The position numbers were made by a program, and so were the translations under genes. 64,000 nucleotides of DNA from Streptomyces sp. WZ.A104 (GTDB lineage: Bacteria; Actinomycetota; Actinomycetes; Streptomycetales; Streptomycetaceae): NCBI RefSeq assembly GCF_002382885.1, contig NZ_NWVL01000001.1, positions 62,001-126,000 on the forward strand, given 5' to 3'. This document shows positions 35,505 to 43,118 of the stretch, piece after piece; the first letter of the stretch is position 1; each line of letters begins with the position of its first letter. The notes under the pieces were generated by a model. The model ran no database searches. It was given only the letters and a program-made list of their open reading frames with translations, and had not been told where the DNA came from.

Positions 35505-36959
35505 TCAGGTCTTCCGGGGCACCCCGCCCTTGCGCCCGATGTTGAACGCCAGCCGGTACACGTCGGGGAGGTCCAGGGCGCCACTGGTTCGTTCGGTCAG
35601 TACGCCGAGGTCCACCAGTTCCTCGATCAGTGCGAAGGGGTCCCCGGCGTCACGGGGACCGCTGCTCTCGCCGTCGTCCTCCCGCATCCGGCGCAGGGCT
35701 TCGGCGAGTCCGCCCTGCTCCCAGCACTGGCGGACGTACGACGGCTCCATCGGCACCTGCCCGCCCTCGAGCCGCTCTATGGCTGCGGCGGCCCAGGCGA
35801 TGTCCTCCGTCAGCTCCTCCACCCGGACCCGCGACGCCTCGTGGAGGCTCTCCCGGATCGCCTCGTAGTGCAGCGGGTGGGGGTGTCCGGCGTACCGCTC
35901 TGTCGTCAGGGCCGCGGCCGAGCGCAGGGCGAGCAGCCAGGTCCTCGGGCTCACCCGGCCCTTGCCGTCCTGGAGGTGGTTCGGAACCCAGGTGAAGGTG
36001 TGGCCCTTGCGCCGGTCGGTGCCCATGTACGGGCCGGCCAGAGAGACGAAGACCTTCTCCTGGCACTTCTCGTCGGCGATCACGTCGACCGGCGCGATGA
36101 ACCGCCCCTCGCCCTCCGGCCGCCACTCGCCGTACTGGGCGCGGAACTTCTCCGCCTCGGCGCTCGGATCGTTGCCCAGCCGGTGGAAGAGCAGCCCGTA
36201 GAGGTTCTCCCGGCTCCACTCCAGGTCGGCCGCGTTCGCCCCGAGCTTGGAGGCGTCGGGGAACCTCTTGGGCGCACTGTCGTACATGTCCGGGCGGACG
36301 AAGATCTTGGCGCGCAGCGCCCCTGTGGTCAGCCGCAGTTCCAGTGCCACCTGGAACAGCGCCGACACCAGCCGGTCGGCGGTCGTCCGATCCGCGTGGA
36401 GATGGTCCAGAGCGTCGAAGAGCAGCACGCGGGTCTCGCCGCTATCCCGGGCCTCCCGGTCAGCCTTCCGAAGGGCGTCTTCGTACGCGTCCTCGTTCTC
36501 CGCGGCCCACCGGATGCGGTCGGCCCAGTCGGGGATGCTCGCGATCTCGGCTACACCGAGCGCCATCATCACGACCGCGTACCAGAAGAATTCGTAGACG
36601 TCGGGACCGGTCACCTCGCGCAGCAGCCGGGCGATCTTGCGCTTGCTCGGGTACGGGGTGTCGCTGCCGCCGCCCGTGGTGAACCCGGTCGTGACCCTGA
36701 CCCGCCGCAGCCGCGGCATCATGTACGACCGGGCGGCCACCTCCCGCAGCTCGGGGTCGGTCAGCGCCTTCGCCCAGTACGTCTTGCCGGTGCCGCGCGC
36801 ACCGCGGACCACGGTCACGTCGGGGTCGAGCGCGAGGCGGTGGCTGGACGGCGTGAACAGCCGCCGCAGGTCGGGGTTGTCCGTGTCCGCGTCGAGCGCG
36901 ACACCGAGGGCCCTGGTAATCAGGGTGCGGTACTCGTCGGTGGTCGGGGCGGCGGTCAT
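35505..36959 (-). CDS. P-loop NTPase, third gene of an inserted three-gene operon
   Basis: A 484-residue protein. Walker A is VVRGARGTGKTYW (GARGTGKT at 53-60) and Walker B VLLFDALD at 178-185, with a long helical part after them. The arrangement recalls KAP/STAND-type or MoxR-like NTPases rather than transporters. The C-terminal 100 residues look like winged-helix material (PFALIEELVDLGVLTERTSGALDLPDVYRLAFNIGR), a possible DNA or protein contact. Its ATG overlaps the stop of the ParA-like gene, so the two are translationally coupled. I do not recognise a characterised family. It ends facing pglW. Confidence 0.75.
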   Translation of the reverse strand: MTAAPTTDEYRTLITRALGVALDADTDNPDLRRLFTPSSHRLALDPDVTVVRGARGTGKTYWAKALTDPELREVAARSYMMPRLRRVRVTTGFTTGGGSDTPYPSKRKIARLLREVTGPDVYEFFWYAVVMMALGVAEIASIPDWADRIRWAAENEDAYEDALRKADREARDSGETRVLLFDALDHLHADRTTADRLVSALFQVALELRLTTGALRAKIFVRPDMYDSAPKRFPDASKLGANAADLEWSRENLYGLLFHRLGNDPSAEAEKFRAQYGEWRPEGEGRFIAPVDVIADEKCQEKVFVSLAGPYMGTDRRKGHTFTWVPNHLQDGKGRVSPRTWLLALRSAAALTTERYAGHPHPLHYEAIRESLHEASRVRVEELTEDIAWAAAAIERLEGGQVPMEPSYVRQCWEQGGLAEALRRMREDDGESSGPRDAGDPFALIEELVDLGVLTERTSGALDLPDVYRLAFNIGRKGGVPRKT

Positions 36960-38356
36960 GAGGGCTCCGGGGCGGGGTGCGGTGGCGGCAGCAGACGCTC
37001 CACCGTAGTCGTGAACGTCCGGTACGCGGCCTCGACGAACGGCAGCTCGGGCCAGTCCCGGCTGCGCAGGGGGTCCAGCCCCACCAGGTCGTTGCCGAAG
37101 AGGATGGGGATGGGGGCGTGCGGCGCGTTGTCGTCCTCCAGCGGAGGGTGGTACAGCTCGTCGCCCTCCTCGTCCGTGCCGTCCTCGTCCGTGTCGAGCT
37201 GGTCGTACAGCGTCTTGGCGAACAGCTCCTGGGCGCGGTCGCGGAGGGCGGGCAGTCGCTTCGCGTCCCCGGCGGAGTGGAACATGGCCGCCACGATCCG
37301 CAGCCGCTCCCGCAGCTCCCGGGCCAGGGCAGGCCGTTGCTGCCACTGCCTGAACAGCATCCGGTAGCCCTCCCAGGTGGAGGGGTTGTCCACCGCGAAC
37401 AGCAGGGCGAGCCCGCTGAGGTGGGTCAGCGTGACCGCCGCGATGTCGTGCATGCCGGCCCTGCTGTCCAGCAGGACGACGTCCGGTGGCCGCGACAACT
37501 CGGTGATCTGGTCCTCGCAGGCGGCGATCGCCTCTTCCAGCCGCGCGGCGAACGGTCGGTCGCCGTCACCGGGGTTGAGCCCGGCGAGATCGCTGTAGAT
37601 GCGGTTCAGCTTGGCGAGGTAGTCGTACGGCTCTCCCTCCAGCGGCGAGCCGCCCGCGGGCGCCAGCCACACCTCCCCGTTGCCCTTGAAAGGCAGCGCC
37701 GTACTGCGCGCCACCAGCTCCAGCCCGTCCGCGTTGCCGACACCGCCCTCTATCAGGTGGTCCACGATGCCGTGGCGGGGGATGCCGGCGGGGTCCTCCA
37801 GCAGGTTGGATACGCCCGGGGACTCCAGGTCGAGGTCCACCACGAGCACGCAGCGGCCGGTCCCGGCCAGGTGCCGGGCGAGGAGGGCGGTGGCGGTGGT
37901 GCGCCCCACCCCACCCTTGAAGCCGTACAGCGCCACCCGCCGGTCCCGGCGCCCAGCGGCGCCGTCGGACGGGGCCGGAACACTGCGGGCCCAGTCGGTG
38001 CCGATGATGGTCCGCTCCAGGACGTGCACGCTACCCGTGCCAGCGCCCTGCCGGGGGCTGACCGGCACGCGGTCGTCGGCGCTGAAGTACAGCTCGGGCG
38101 CGAACAGTTTGTCGGCGAAGAGGATCGGTTCGAGCCCGGTGAAGGGCCGGGTGGCGGCGGCGAACGCGTCGCGGAGCGCCACCACGGCCGGGTCGTCGTG
38201 CGCGAGCGGGCTCTGCCGGTCGTCGAGGAGCAGACAGGCCCGGCCGAGCACGTCACGGGTGACGACGACGTCCATGCCCAACCGGGCCGCAGCCTGCTGT
38301 GCGTGGTCGAGGGCGGCCTGCCAGGCGGTGTCGAACCGCACGGGGGAAGGGCTCAT
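36956..38356 (-). CDS. ParA/MinD-like ATPase with KGGVGR P-loop, second gene of the inserted operon
   Basis: A 466-residue protein. A helical N-terminal domain of about 140 residues precedes a ParA/MinD-type ATPase core: RVALYGFKGGVGRTT (deviant Walker A at 147-154, with Arg in place of the usual Lys), VLVVDLDLESPGVSNLL, and PPDVVLLDSRAGMHDIAAVTL as the Walker B strand. I recall that NCBI names such proteins KGGVGR-motif variant AAA ATPases. Plasmid ParA proteins are about half this length and have a ParB partner, which is absent. It overlaps both neighbours by four bases. A role as a switch or sensor for the third gene's NTPase is inference. Confidence 0.8.
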   Translation of the reverse strand: MSPSPVRFDTAWQAALDHAQQAAARLGMDVVVTRDVLGRACLLLDDRQSPLAHDDPAVVALRDAFAAATRPFTGLEPILFADKLFAPELYFSADDRVPVSPRQGAGTGSVHVLERTIIGTDWARSVPAPSDGAAGRRDRRVALYGFKGGVGRTTATALLARHLAGTGRCVLVVDLDLESPGVSNLLEDPAGIPRHGIVDHLIEGGVGNADGLELVARSTALPFKGNGEVWLAPAGGSPLEGEPYDYLAKLNRIYSDLAGLNPGDGDRPFAARLEEAIAACEDQITELSRPPDVVLLDSRAGMHDIAAVTLTHLSGLALLFAVDNPSTWEGYRMLFRQWQQRPALARELRERLRIVAAMFHSAGDAKRLPALRDRAQELFAKTLYDQLDTDEDGTDEEGDELYHPPLEDDNAPHAPIPILFGNDLVGLDPLRSRDWPELPFVEAAYRTFTTTVERLLPPPHPAPEPS

Positions 38357-38871
38357 GCGCGTGTCCTCGTCCCCAGGATGCTTGCCTGCTCATGGGCGGC
38401 GATGAGGTCGTACGCGGCCTTCAGGTGCCGGTCGATGACGGCGTCGGTGATCGCGGTGCCGTCGCAGTAGCGGTCTCCGACGTCCCAGCCGGCGAACGGG
38501 TTGTTCCAGATGAGCTGGGTGAACAACGCGCCCGACCCGCCTCCCCGGCGGCGGTGAGCGACGGCGGTGAGATGCTCCCAGAGTTCCGGCAGATGCCCGT
38601 GCTTGTTCGTCCACTGCGGCTTCTTGCGGGAGCGGTCCAGGTACTTCACCTCCGGATGCTCCGGCTTGTTCCACACGTCGAGACGGGACCCGAGGAAGTC
38701 GATCAAAATGGCCTTGACGGCGCACTCCGCCGCCAGTCCGGCCAGATGGTCGGCGGATATCCGCAGGTCCCTCTCCGCGGCCAGAGTGGCCGCGCGATAG
38801 TGGTTCCTGCTCGCCGTCGCGAACGCGGGCGGCTGGGTCGCGGAGGGTGTCGAGGCCGTCACGACGATCAC
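38353..38871 (-). CDS. Small helical protein, HEPN-like, first gene of the inserted operon
   Basis: A 172-residue all-helical protein. The segment ADHLAGLAAECAVKAIL (residues 40-56) resembles the first long helix of HEPN-type substrate-binding or RNase proteins. The C-terminal helix is RHLKAAYDLIAAHEQA. The canonical HEPN R-x(4-6)-H RNase motif is not seen, so if HEPN it may be non-catalytic or divergent. The GTG at 38871 (or 38862) is the start. The stop overlaps the start of the ParA-like gene (ATGA). It faces pglX across 154 bases. Family assignment is tentative. Confidence 0.55.
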   Translation of the reverse strand: MIVVTASTPSATQPPAFATASRNHYRAATLAAERDLRISADHLAGLAAECAVKAILIDFLGSRLDVWNKPEHPEVKYLDRSRKKPQWTNKHGHLPELWEHLTAVAHRRRGGGSGALFTQLIWNNPFAGWDVGDRYCDGTAITDAVIDRHLKAAYDLIAAHEQASILGTRTRA

Positions 38872-39025
38872 TTTAACGAGTCGATCAGGAGGGCCGCGCG
38901 GGCCTTTCCCGGATTGCGACTCCCCTGGGCCGCGGTCCGGGGGCGCGGGTGCGGCAGGATGGGAGGTCCGGTCCGCTCAGGACGCGGTGGGGCGCTGACG
39001 CGGTGCAGGGAGAAGGAAGCGAAGA

Positions 39026-42000
39026 GTGACGGTGACGACTACAGGCACGGACAAGGCGGGCCTGCTCAAGGACCTGAAGAAGCTGGTCGTCGACCTGGAG
39101 AACGATCTGCGGTCGCGCAGCGAGTCCGAGGAGGAGTTCCGCACCCGCCTGGACCGTGAGTGGCGCGAGGCGAAGGAGGCCCGGCGTACCGCCCTGTCCT
39201 ACCCGGCCTGGCGCGACGAGCGTGTCACACAGGCCGCAGTGGCATGGGTGCTGGGCTGTGTCTTCGTCCGCTTCTGCGAGGACAACGGCCTGATCGACGA
39301 GCCGTACCTCGCCGGCCCCGGCGAGCGCCTCGCCGAGGCGGAGGCCCGGCACGAGGCGCACTTCCGCACCTACCCTCACCACAACAACCGCGACTGGCTC
39401 ATCGAGGCGTTCCGCCACCTGGCGAGCACCAACGAGACGGCCGCCGGCCTCTTCGACGAGCGGCACAATCCGCTGTGGGGACTGACCCCCGGCTACGAGA
39501 TGGCGACGGAACTGCTGATGTTCTGGCGCCGCTGGGGCGCGGACGGCGAGATCCGCTACGACTTCACCGACCCCGAGTGGGACACCCGCTTCCTCGGTGA
39601 CCTCTACCAGGACCTGAGCGAGCATGCCCGCAAGACGTACGCGCTGCTGCAAACCCCCGAGTTCGTCGAGGAGTTCATCCTCGACCTGACCCTGGAACCG
39701 GCGGTCGCCGACGACGGGCAGGGCTTCGGCCTCAACCCCGTGTGGACTGGCCCCGACGACCGGGAGCGCCGCGGCCTGCGCACCATCGACCCGGCGTGCG
39801 GCTCCGGCCACTTCCTGCTCGGCATCTTCCACCGCCTGCTGGACAAGTGGCGCCAGGCGGAACCCGGCACGGACGACTGGACGCTGGTCCGCCGTGTGCT
39901 GGAGTCCGTCCACGGCTGCGACAAGAACCCCTTCGCCGCGAGCATCGCCCGCTTCCGTCTCCTGGTCGCCGCGATGAGCGCGGCGGGCACGCGGAGGCTG
40001 GCGGACGCGCCGCCGTTCCCCATCAACGTGGCCGTGGGTGACTCCCTGCTGCACGGCCGGGACGCGGCGGGCATCCAGACCGACCTGGACACGCTGTTCG
40101 CGGAGGCGGTCGTGGGGCGCGAGGAGGGGGAGACGCACGCGTACGCCACGGAGGACGTGTGGGAGTACGCGAAGCGGGTGGACTTGCTGGGGCGGGGGTC
40201 GTATCACGTGGTGGTGGGGAATCCGCCGTACATCACGGTAAAGGACAAGCAGGAGAACGAGAACTACCGGGCGGCGTACGACGCGTGTGCGGGAACATAC
40301 GCCCTGTCGGTGCCGTTCGCCCAGCGCATGTTCGAGCTTGCGGTGAAGGGGCCCGGCGGGCGGCTGGGCGGGGGCGGGTTCGTGGGGCAGATCACCGCGA
40401 ACTCGTTCATGAAGCGGGAGTTCGGCAAGAAGCTGATCGAGGTCGTCTTCCGGAACCGGGTCGAGCTGTCGCATGTCATCGACACCTCGGGGGCCTTCAT
40501 TCCGGGGCACGGCACGCCGACGGTGATTCTGGTGGGGCGCAACCGGGTTCCCAGTCCGGAGCGGACGGTGCGGGCGGTGCTGGGGGTTCGGGGGGAGCCG
40601 GGGCAACCGGAGGATGCGACACGGGGCGCTGTCTGGCAGGCAATTGTCGCTCAGGCGAACAAGCCAGGAAGCGAGTCGGAGTGGGTTTCAGTTGAGGACG
40701 CGGGTGCCTCAGGGTTCGCGGAGCATCCCTGGTCGCTCTCCGGCGCTGGCAGCGCGCCCCTCTTGTCCGCACTCAATTCTTTCTCGTCCATAAGGTTGGG
40801 TAGCCGTGTCTCGTCAATTGGTCGGACGACGAACCCGGGAGATGACGAAGCCTGGACCCTGCCTGATCAGCGGACGGCCGAGAGGCTGCGTGAAGGAAGA
40901 CTGGTTCAGCGCTTTGTTACCGGCGAGGCGGTTCGTGATTTCTCAATCCACGGGGGGCTGGTCATCCGCGACCCGTATTGCGGAGCGTCTCACAGTGATG
41001 TAGTGCCCGCTCATACCTGGTTGCCGACGCGTGCGCTTTGGCCAAGCAGGGCAATCCTTAGAAATCGGCGTCTGTTTGGGAGGGTGATGGAAGAGGCCGG
41101 GAGGGCCTGGTACGAGCATCTGGAAAACTATGCATACCGCCTGAGTGGCCAGTTCTCTATTTCTTTCGCGTTCGTTGCAACTCATAACCACTTCGTTCTT
41201 GAGCGCGGTAAAAAGCTCTTCAAGCAGTCCGCGCCCGTGATCAAGCTGCCCGATGGGGCCGGGGAGAACGACCACCTGGAGCTGTTGGGGATCCTAAACT
41301 CTTCGACGGCCTGTTTTTGGCTTAAGCAGATGAGTCAGGCAAAGGGGGGGACTGATAATTCGAGCGGCGGTGGTAATAGGTGGACGCCTGAGGCATGGAT
41401 CGACCGTTACGAGTTTACCGGTACCAAGCTGCAAGAGTTCCCCCTACCGGAAAAGCTTCCGCTTCACCGGGGGCGCATTCTCGACGCGCTGGCTCAGAAG
41501 ATTGCTACGTTTGAGCCGTCGGCCATGTGCGCCGAGGGCGGTGTACCGCAGCGGCATGCGCTCGATGAAGCTAGGGCTAGCTACGATCGCGTTCGCCGAC
41601 GCATGATCGCTCTGCAAGAAGAGCTGGACTGGCAGGTCTACGGTCTCTACGGGCTGCTCACTGACCGCGAGGTCGCCCGGACCGTAACCCCCGAACCCGA
41701 CCCCGAGACCATCCCCGAGGTCAGGCTCGGCGAGCGCGCCTTCGAGATCGTCCTCGCACGGAAGGTCGAGGCCGGGGAGGTGGAGACCGCCTGGTTCACG
41801 CGCCATGGCTCGACGCCCGTCATTGAGATTCCGGCCCACTGGCCTGACTGGTACCGCGAGATCGTCCAGGCCCGTATCGACCTGATCACCAGCCGCAAGG
41901 ACATCGCCCTCATCGAGCGCCCGGAGTGCAAGCGCCGCTGGGCTACCGACTCCTGGGAGAAGAAGGAACGCGCTGCGCTGCGGGACTGGCTGCTGGACCG

Positions 42001-42793
42001 TTGCGAGGACGAGGACCTGTGGTTCGAGGTGCGTGAGGGTATGCGCTACCCCCGGACGCTGACCGTCAACAACCTTGCCGACCGGCTCGGTTCCGACCCC
42101 GACTTCACGTCCGTCGCCGCGCTCTACGCCGCCGACCACCTGAAGAAGCCGGACCTCCCCCTCGCGCAGATCCTCAACGAGATCATCGCTGATGAGCACG
42201 TGCCCTACCTCGCCGCGATGCGCTACAAGGACTCCGGCCTGCGCACCCGCCGAGAGTGGGAGAAGGTTTGGGAGAAGCAGCGCGAGGAGGACCATACGGG
42301 CATGCGGCTCGACATCGACCCGCCGACCAAGTACAAGTCATCCGACTTCCTCAAGCAGTCCTACTGGACCCATCGCGGCAAGCTCGACGTCCCCAAGGAG
42401 CGGTTCATCTCCTACCCAGAGGCGGGCCCGGATAGCGACTCCACGCTGATGCTCGGCTGGGCTGGCTGGGACCACAAGGACCAGGCGCTGGCTCTCACAG
42501 ACCTGATCGACAAGCGTGTCAAGAGCGACGCCTGGGGCGCCGACCGGCTCGTCCCCCTGCTGGCCGGACTGCGCGAGATCATGCCCTGGGTGCACCAGTG
42601 GCACAGCGCTGAGGACGACGAGTGGGAGAACTCGCCAGCCGAAGACCTGGAAGCGGAGTACCAGAAACTGCTGCGCACGCATGGCGTGAGCGAGGCGCAG
42701 ATGAAGGACTGGCGTCCGGTACGGAAGACGCGTGGGCGGAAGGCCGTACAGCGCCGGCAGACGACCGAACAGACGGAGCTGGGCGACGCGTAG
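39026..42793 (+). CDS. pglX: BREX-2 PglX, adenine-specific DNA methyltransferase
   Basis: A 1255-residue N6-adenine methyltransferase. Motif I is DPACGSGHFLLGIFHR (Asp255) and motif IV VVVGNPPYITVK (NPPY at 399-402). The target recognition part follows, about residues 530-850, then a long C-terminal region. In BREX/Pgl this enzyme marks host DNA and is needed for phage exclusion. The GTG start has GAAGGAAG upstream. Between about 40,620 and 41,600 base composition drops (27 of 60 bases are G/C at 41161-41220, against 50 of 60 at 39301-39360) and codons look unlike the rest, suggesting a replaced recognition domain. A G7 tract lies inside this part. Confidence 0.95.
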   Translation: MTVTTTGTDKAGLLKDLKKLVVDLENDLRSRSESEEEFRTRLDREWREAKEARRTALSYPAWRDERVTQAAVAWVLGCVFVRFCEDNGLIDEPYLAGPGERLAEAEARHEAHFRTYPHHNNRDWLIEAFRHLASTNETAAGLFDERHNPLWGLTPGYEMATELLMFWRRWGADGEIRYDFTDPEWDTRFLGDLYQDLSEHARKTYALLQTPEFVEEFILDLTLEPAVADDGQGFGLNPVWTGPDDRERRGLRTIDPACGSGHFLLGIFHRLLDKWRQAEPGTDDWTLVRRVLESVHGCDKNPFAASIARFRLLVAAMSAAGTRRLADAPPFPINVAVGDSLLHGRDAAGIQTDLDTLFAEAVVGREEGETHAYATEDVWEYAKRVDLLGRGSYHVVVGNPPYITVKDKQENENYRAAYDACAGTYALSVPFAQRMFELAVKGPGGRLGGGGFVGQITANSFMKREFGKKLIEVVFRNRVELSHVIDTSGAFIPGHGTPTVILVGRNRVPSPERTVRAVLGVRGEPGQPEDATRGAVWQAIVAQANKPGSESEWVSVEDAGASGFAEHPWSLSGAGSAPLLSALNSFSSIRLGSRVSSIGRTTNPGDDEAWTLPDQRTAERLREGRLVQRFVTGEAVRDFSIHGGLVIRDPYCGASHSDVVPAHTWLPTRALWPSRAILRNRRLFGRVMEEAGRAWYEHLENYAYRLSGQFSISFAFVATHNHFVLERGKKLFKQSAPVIKLPDGAGENDHLELLGILNSSTACFWLKQMSQAKGGTDNSSGGGNRWTPEAWIDRYEFTGTKLQEFPLPEKLPLHRGRILDALAQKIATFEPSAMCAEGGVPQRHALDEARASYDRVRRRMIALQEELDWQVYGLYGLLTDREVARTVTPEPDPETIPEVRLGERAFEIVLARKVEAGEVETAWFTRHGSTPVIEIPAHWPDWYREIVQARIDLITSRKDIALIERPECKRRWATDSWEKKERAALRDWLLDRCEDEDLWFEVREGMRYPRTLTVNNLADRLGSDPDFTSVAALYAADHLKKPDLPLAQILNEIIADEHVPYLAAMRYKDSGLRTRREWEKVWEKQREEDHTGMRLDIDPPTKYKSSDFLKQSYWTHRGKLDVPKERFISYPEAGPDSDSTLMLGWAGWDHKDQALALTDLIDKRVKSDAWGADRLVPLLAGLREIMPWVHQWHSAEDDEWENSPAEDLEAEYQKLLRTHGVSEAQMKDWRPVRKTRGRKAVQRRQTTEQTELGDA
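41344..41350 (+). repeat. G7 tract in pglX, candidate phase-variation switch
   Basis: Seven G residues encode the end of Lys and two Gly codons (41342-41350) in the lower-GC segment of pglX. With G7 the frame is open to the natural stop. One extra G would give GAC then TGA at once; one fewer would shift the frame to a TGA at 41604-41606. S. coelicolor Pgl phase varies by length change of a G tract in pglX, so the same switch is likely here, set to ON in this sequence. Confidence 0.75.
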
Positions 42794-43118
42794 CACAGGG
42801 CAAGAGCGGAGAGCCGCTGTGCTCTCCTCCGAGCTGCCGACCGGCGACTCAGCGGGCGATGCCGGAGGCTTGCGCGGTGAAGGAACGCACCGTGTGGGCG
42901 GAGCTGGATCTCCCGGCGGGCACCCGCGCCGGACACCGCACGTGAGCGCGCCCGGCGATCCGTCTGCGGACGGTCACCCACTGTGCTGCCCTGCCCCCGA
43001 AGCGGTGGCGATCTCCACTCCCGCTGTCGGACTCACCTGGCAAGATGGACGTCGCGCCAACGCCTGAGGGGGGCGCTGTCCGGGCCGGCCGCCAGCACAG
43101 TGAGGGAATGATCGCCTG
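42794..43118 (+). promoter_or_regulatory. Intergenic region between pglX and pglY
   Basis: A 325-bp gap with a small stem-loop (AGCGG 42805-42809 with CCGCT 42814-42818, inside an outer AGCAC/GTGCT pair at 42792-42796 and 42819-42823) just after the pglX stop, likely a terminator. The remainder probably holds the promoter for pglY-pglZ-brxD-brxHI. The short open frames here look like chance frames; I support no gene. Confidence 0.5.

Noticed and set aside
36956..38356. Plasmid partition ParA
   Set aside because: No ParB gene or parS-like repeats nearby, the protein is twice the usual length, and it is fused into an operon with a P-loop NTPase.
42622..43067. Short open frames between pglX and pglY
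   Set aside because: They start inside pglX in another frame, have shadow-type composition and no ribosome site.
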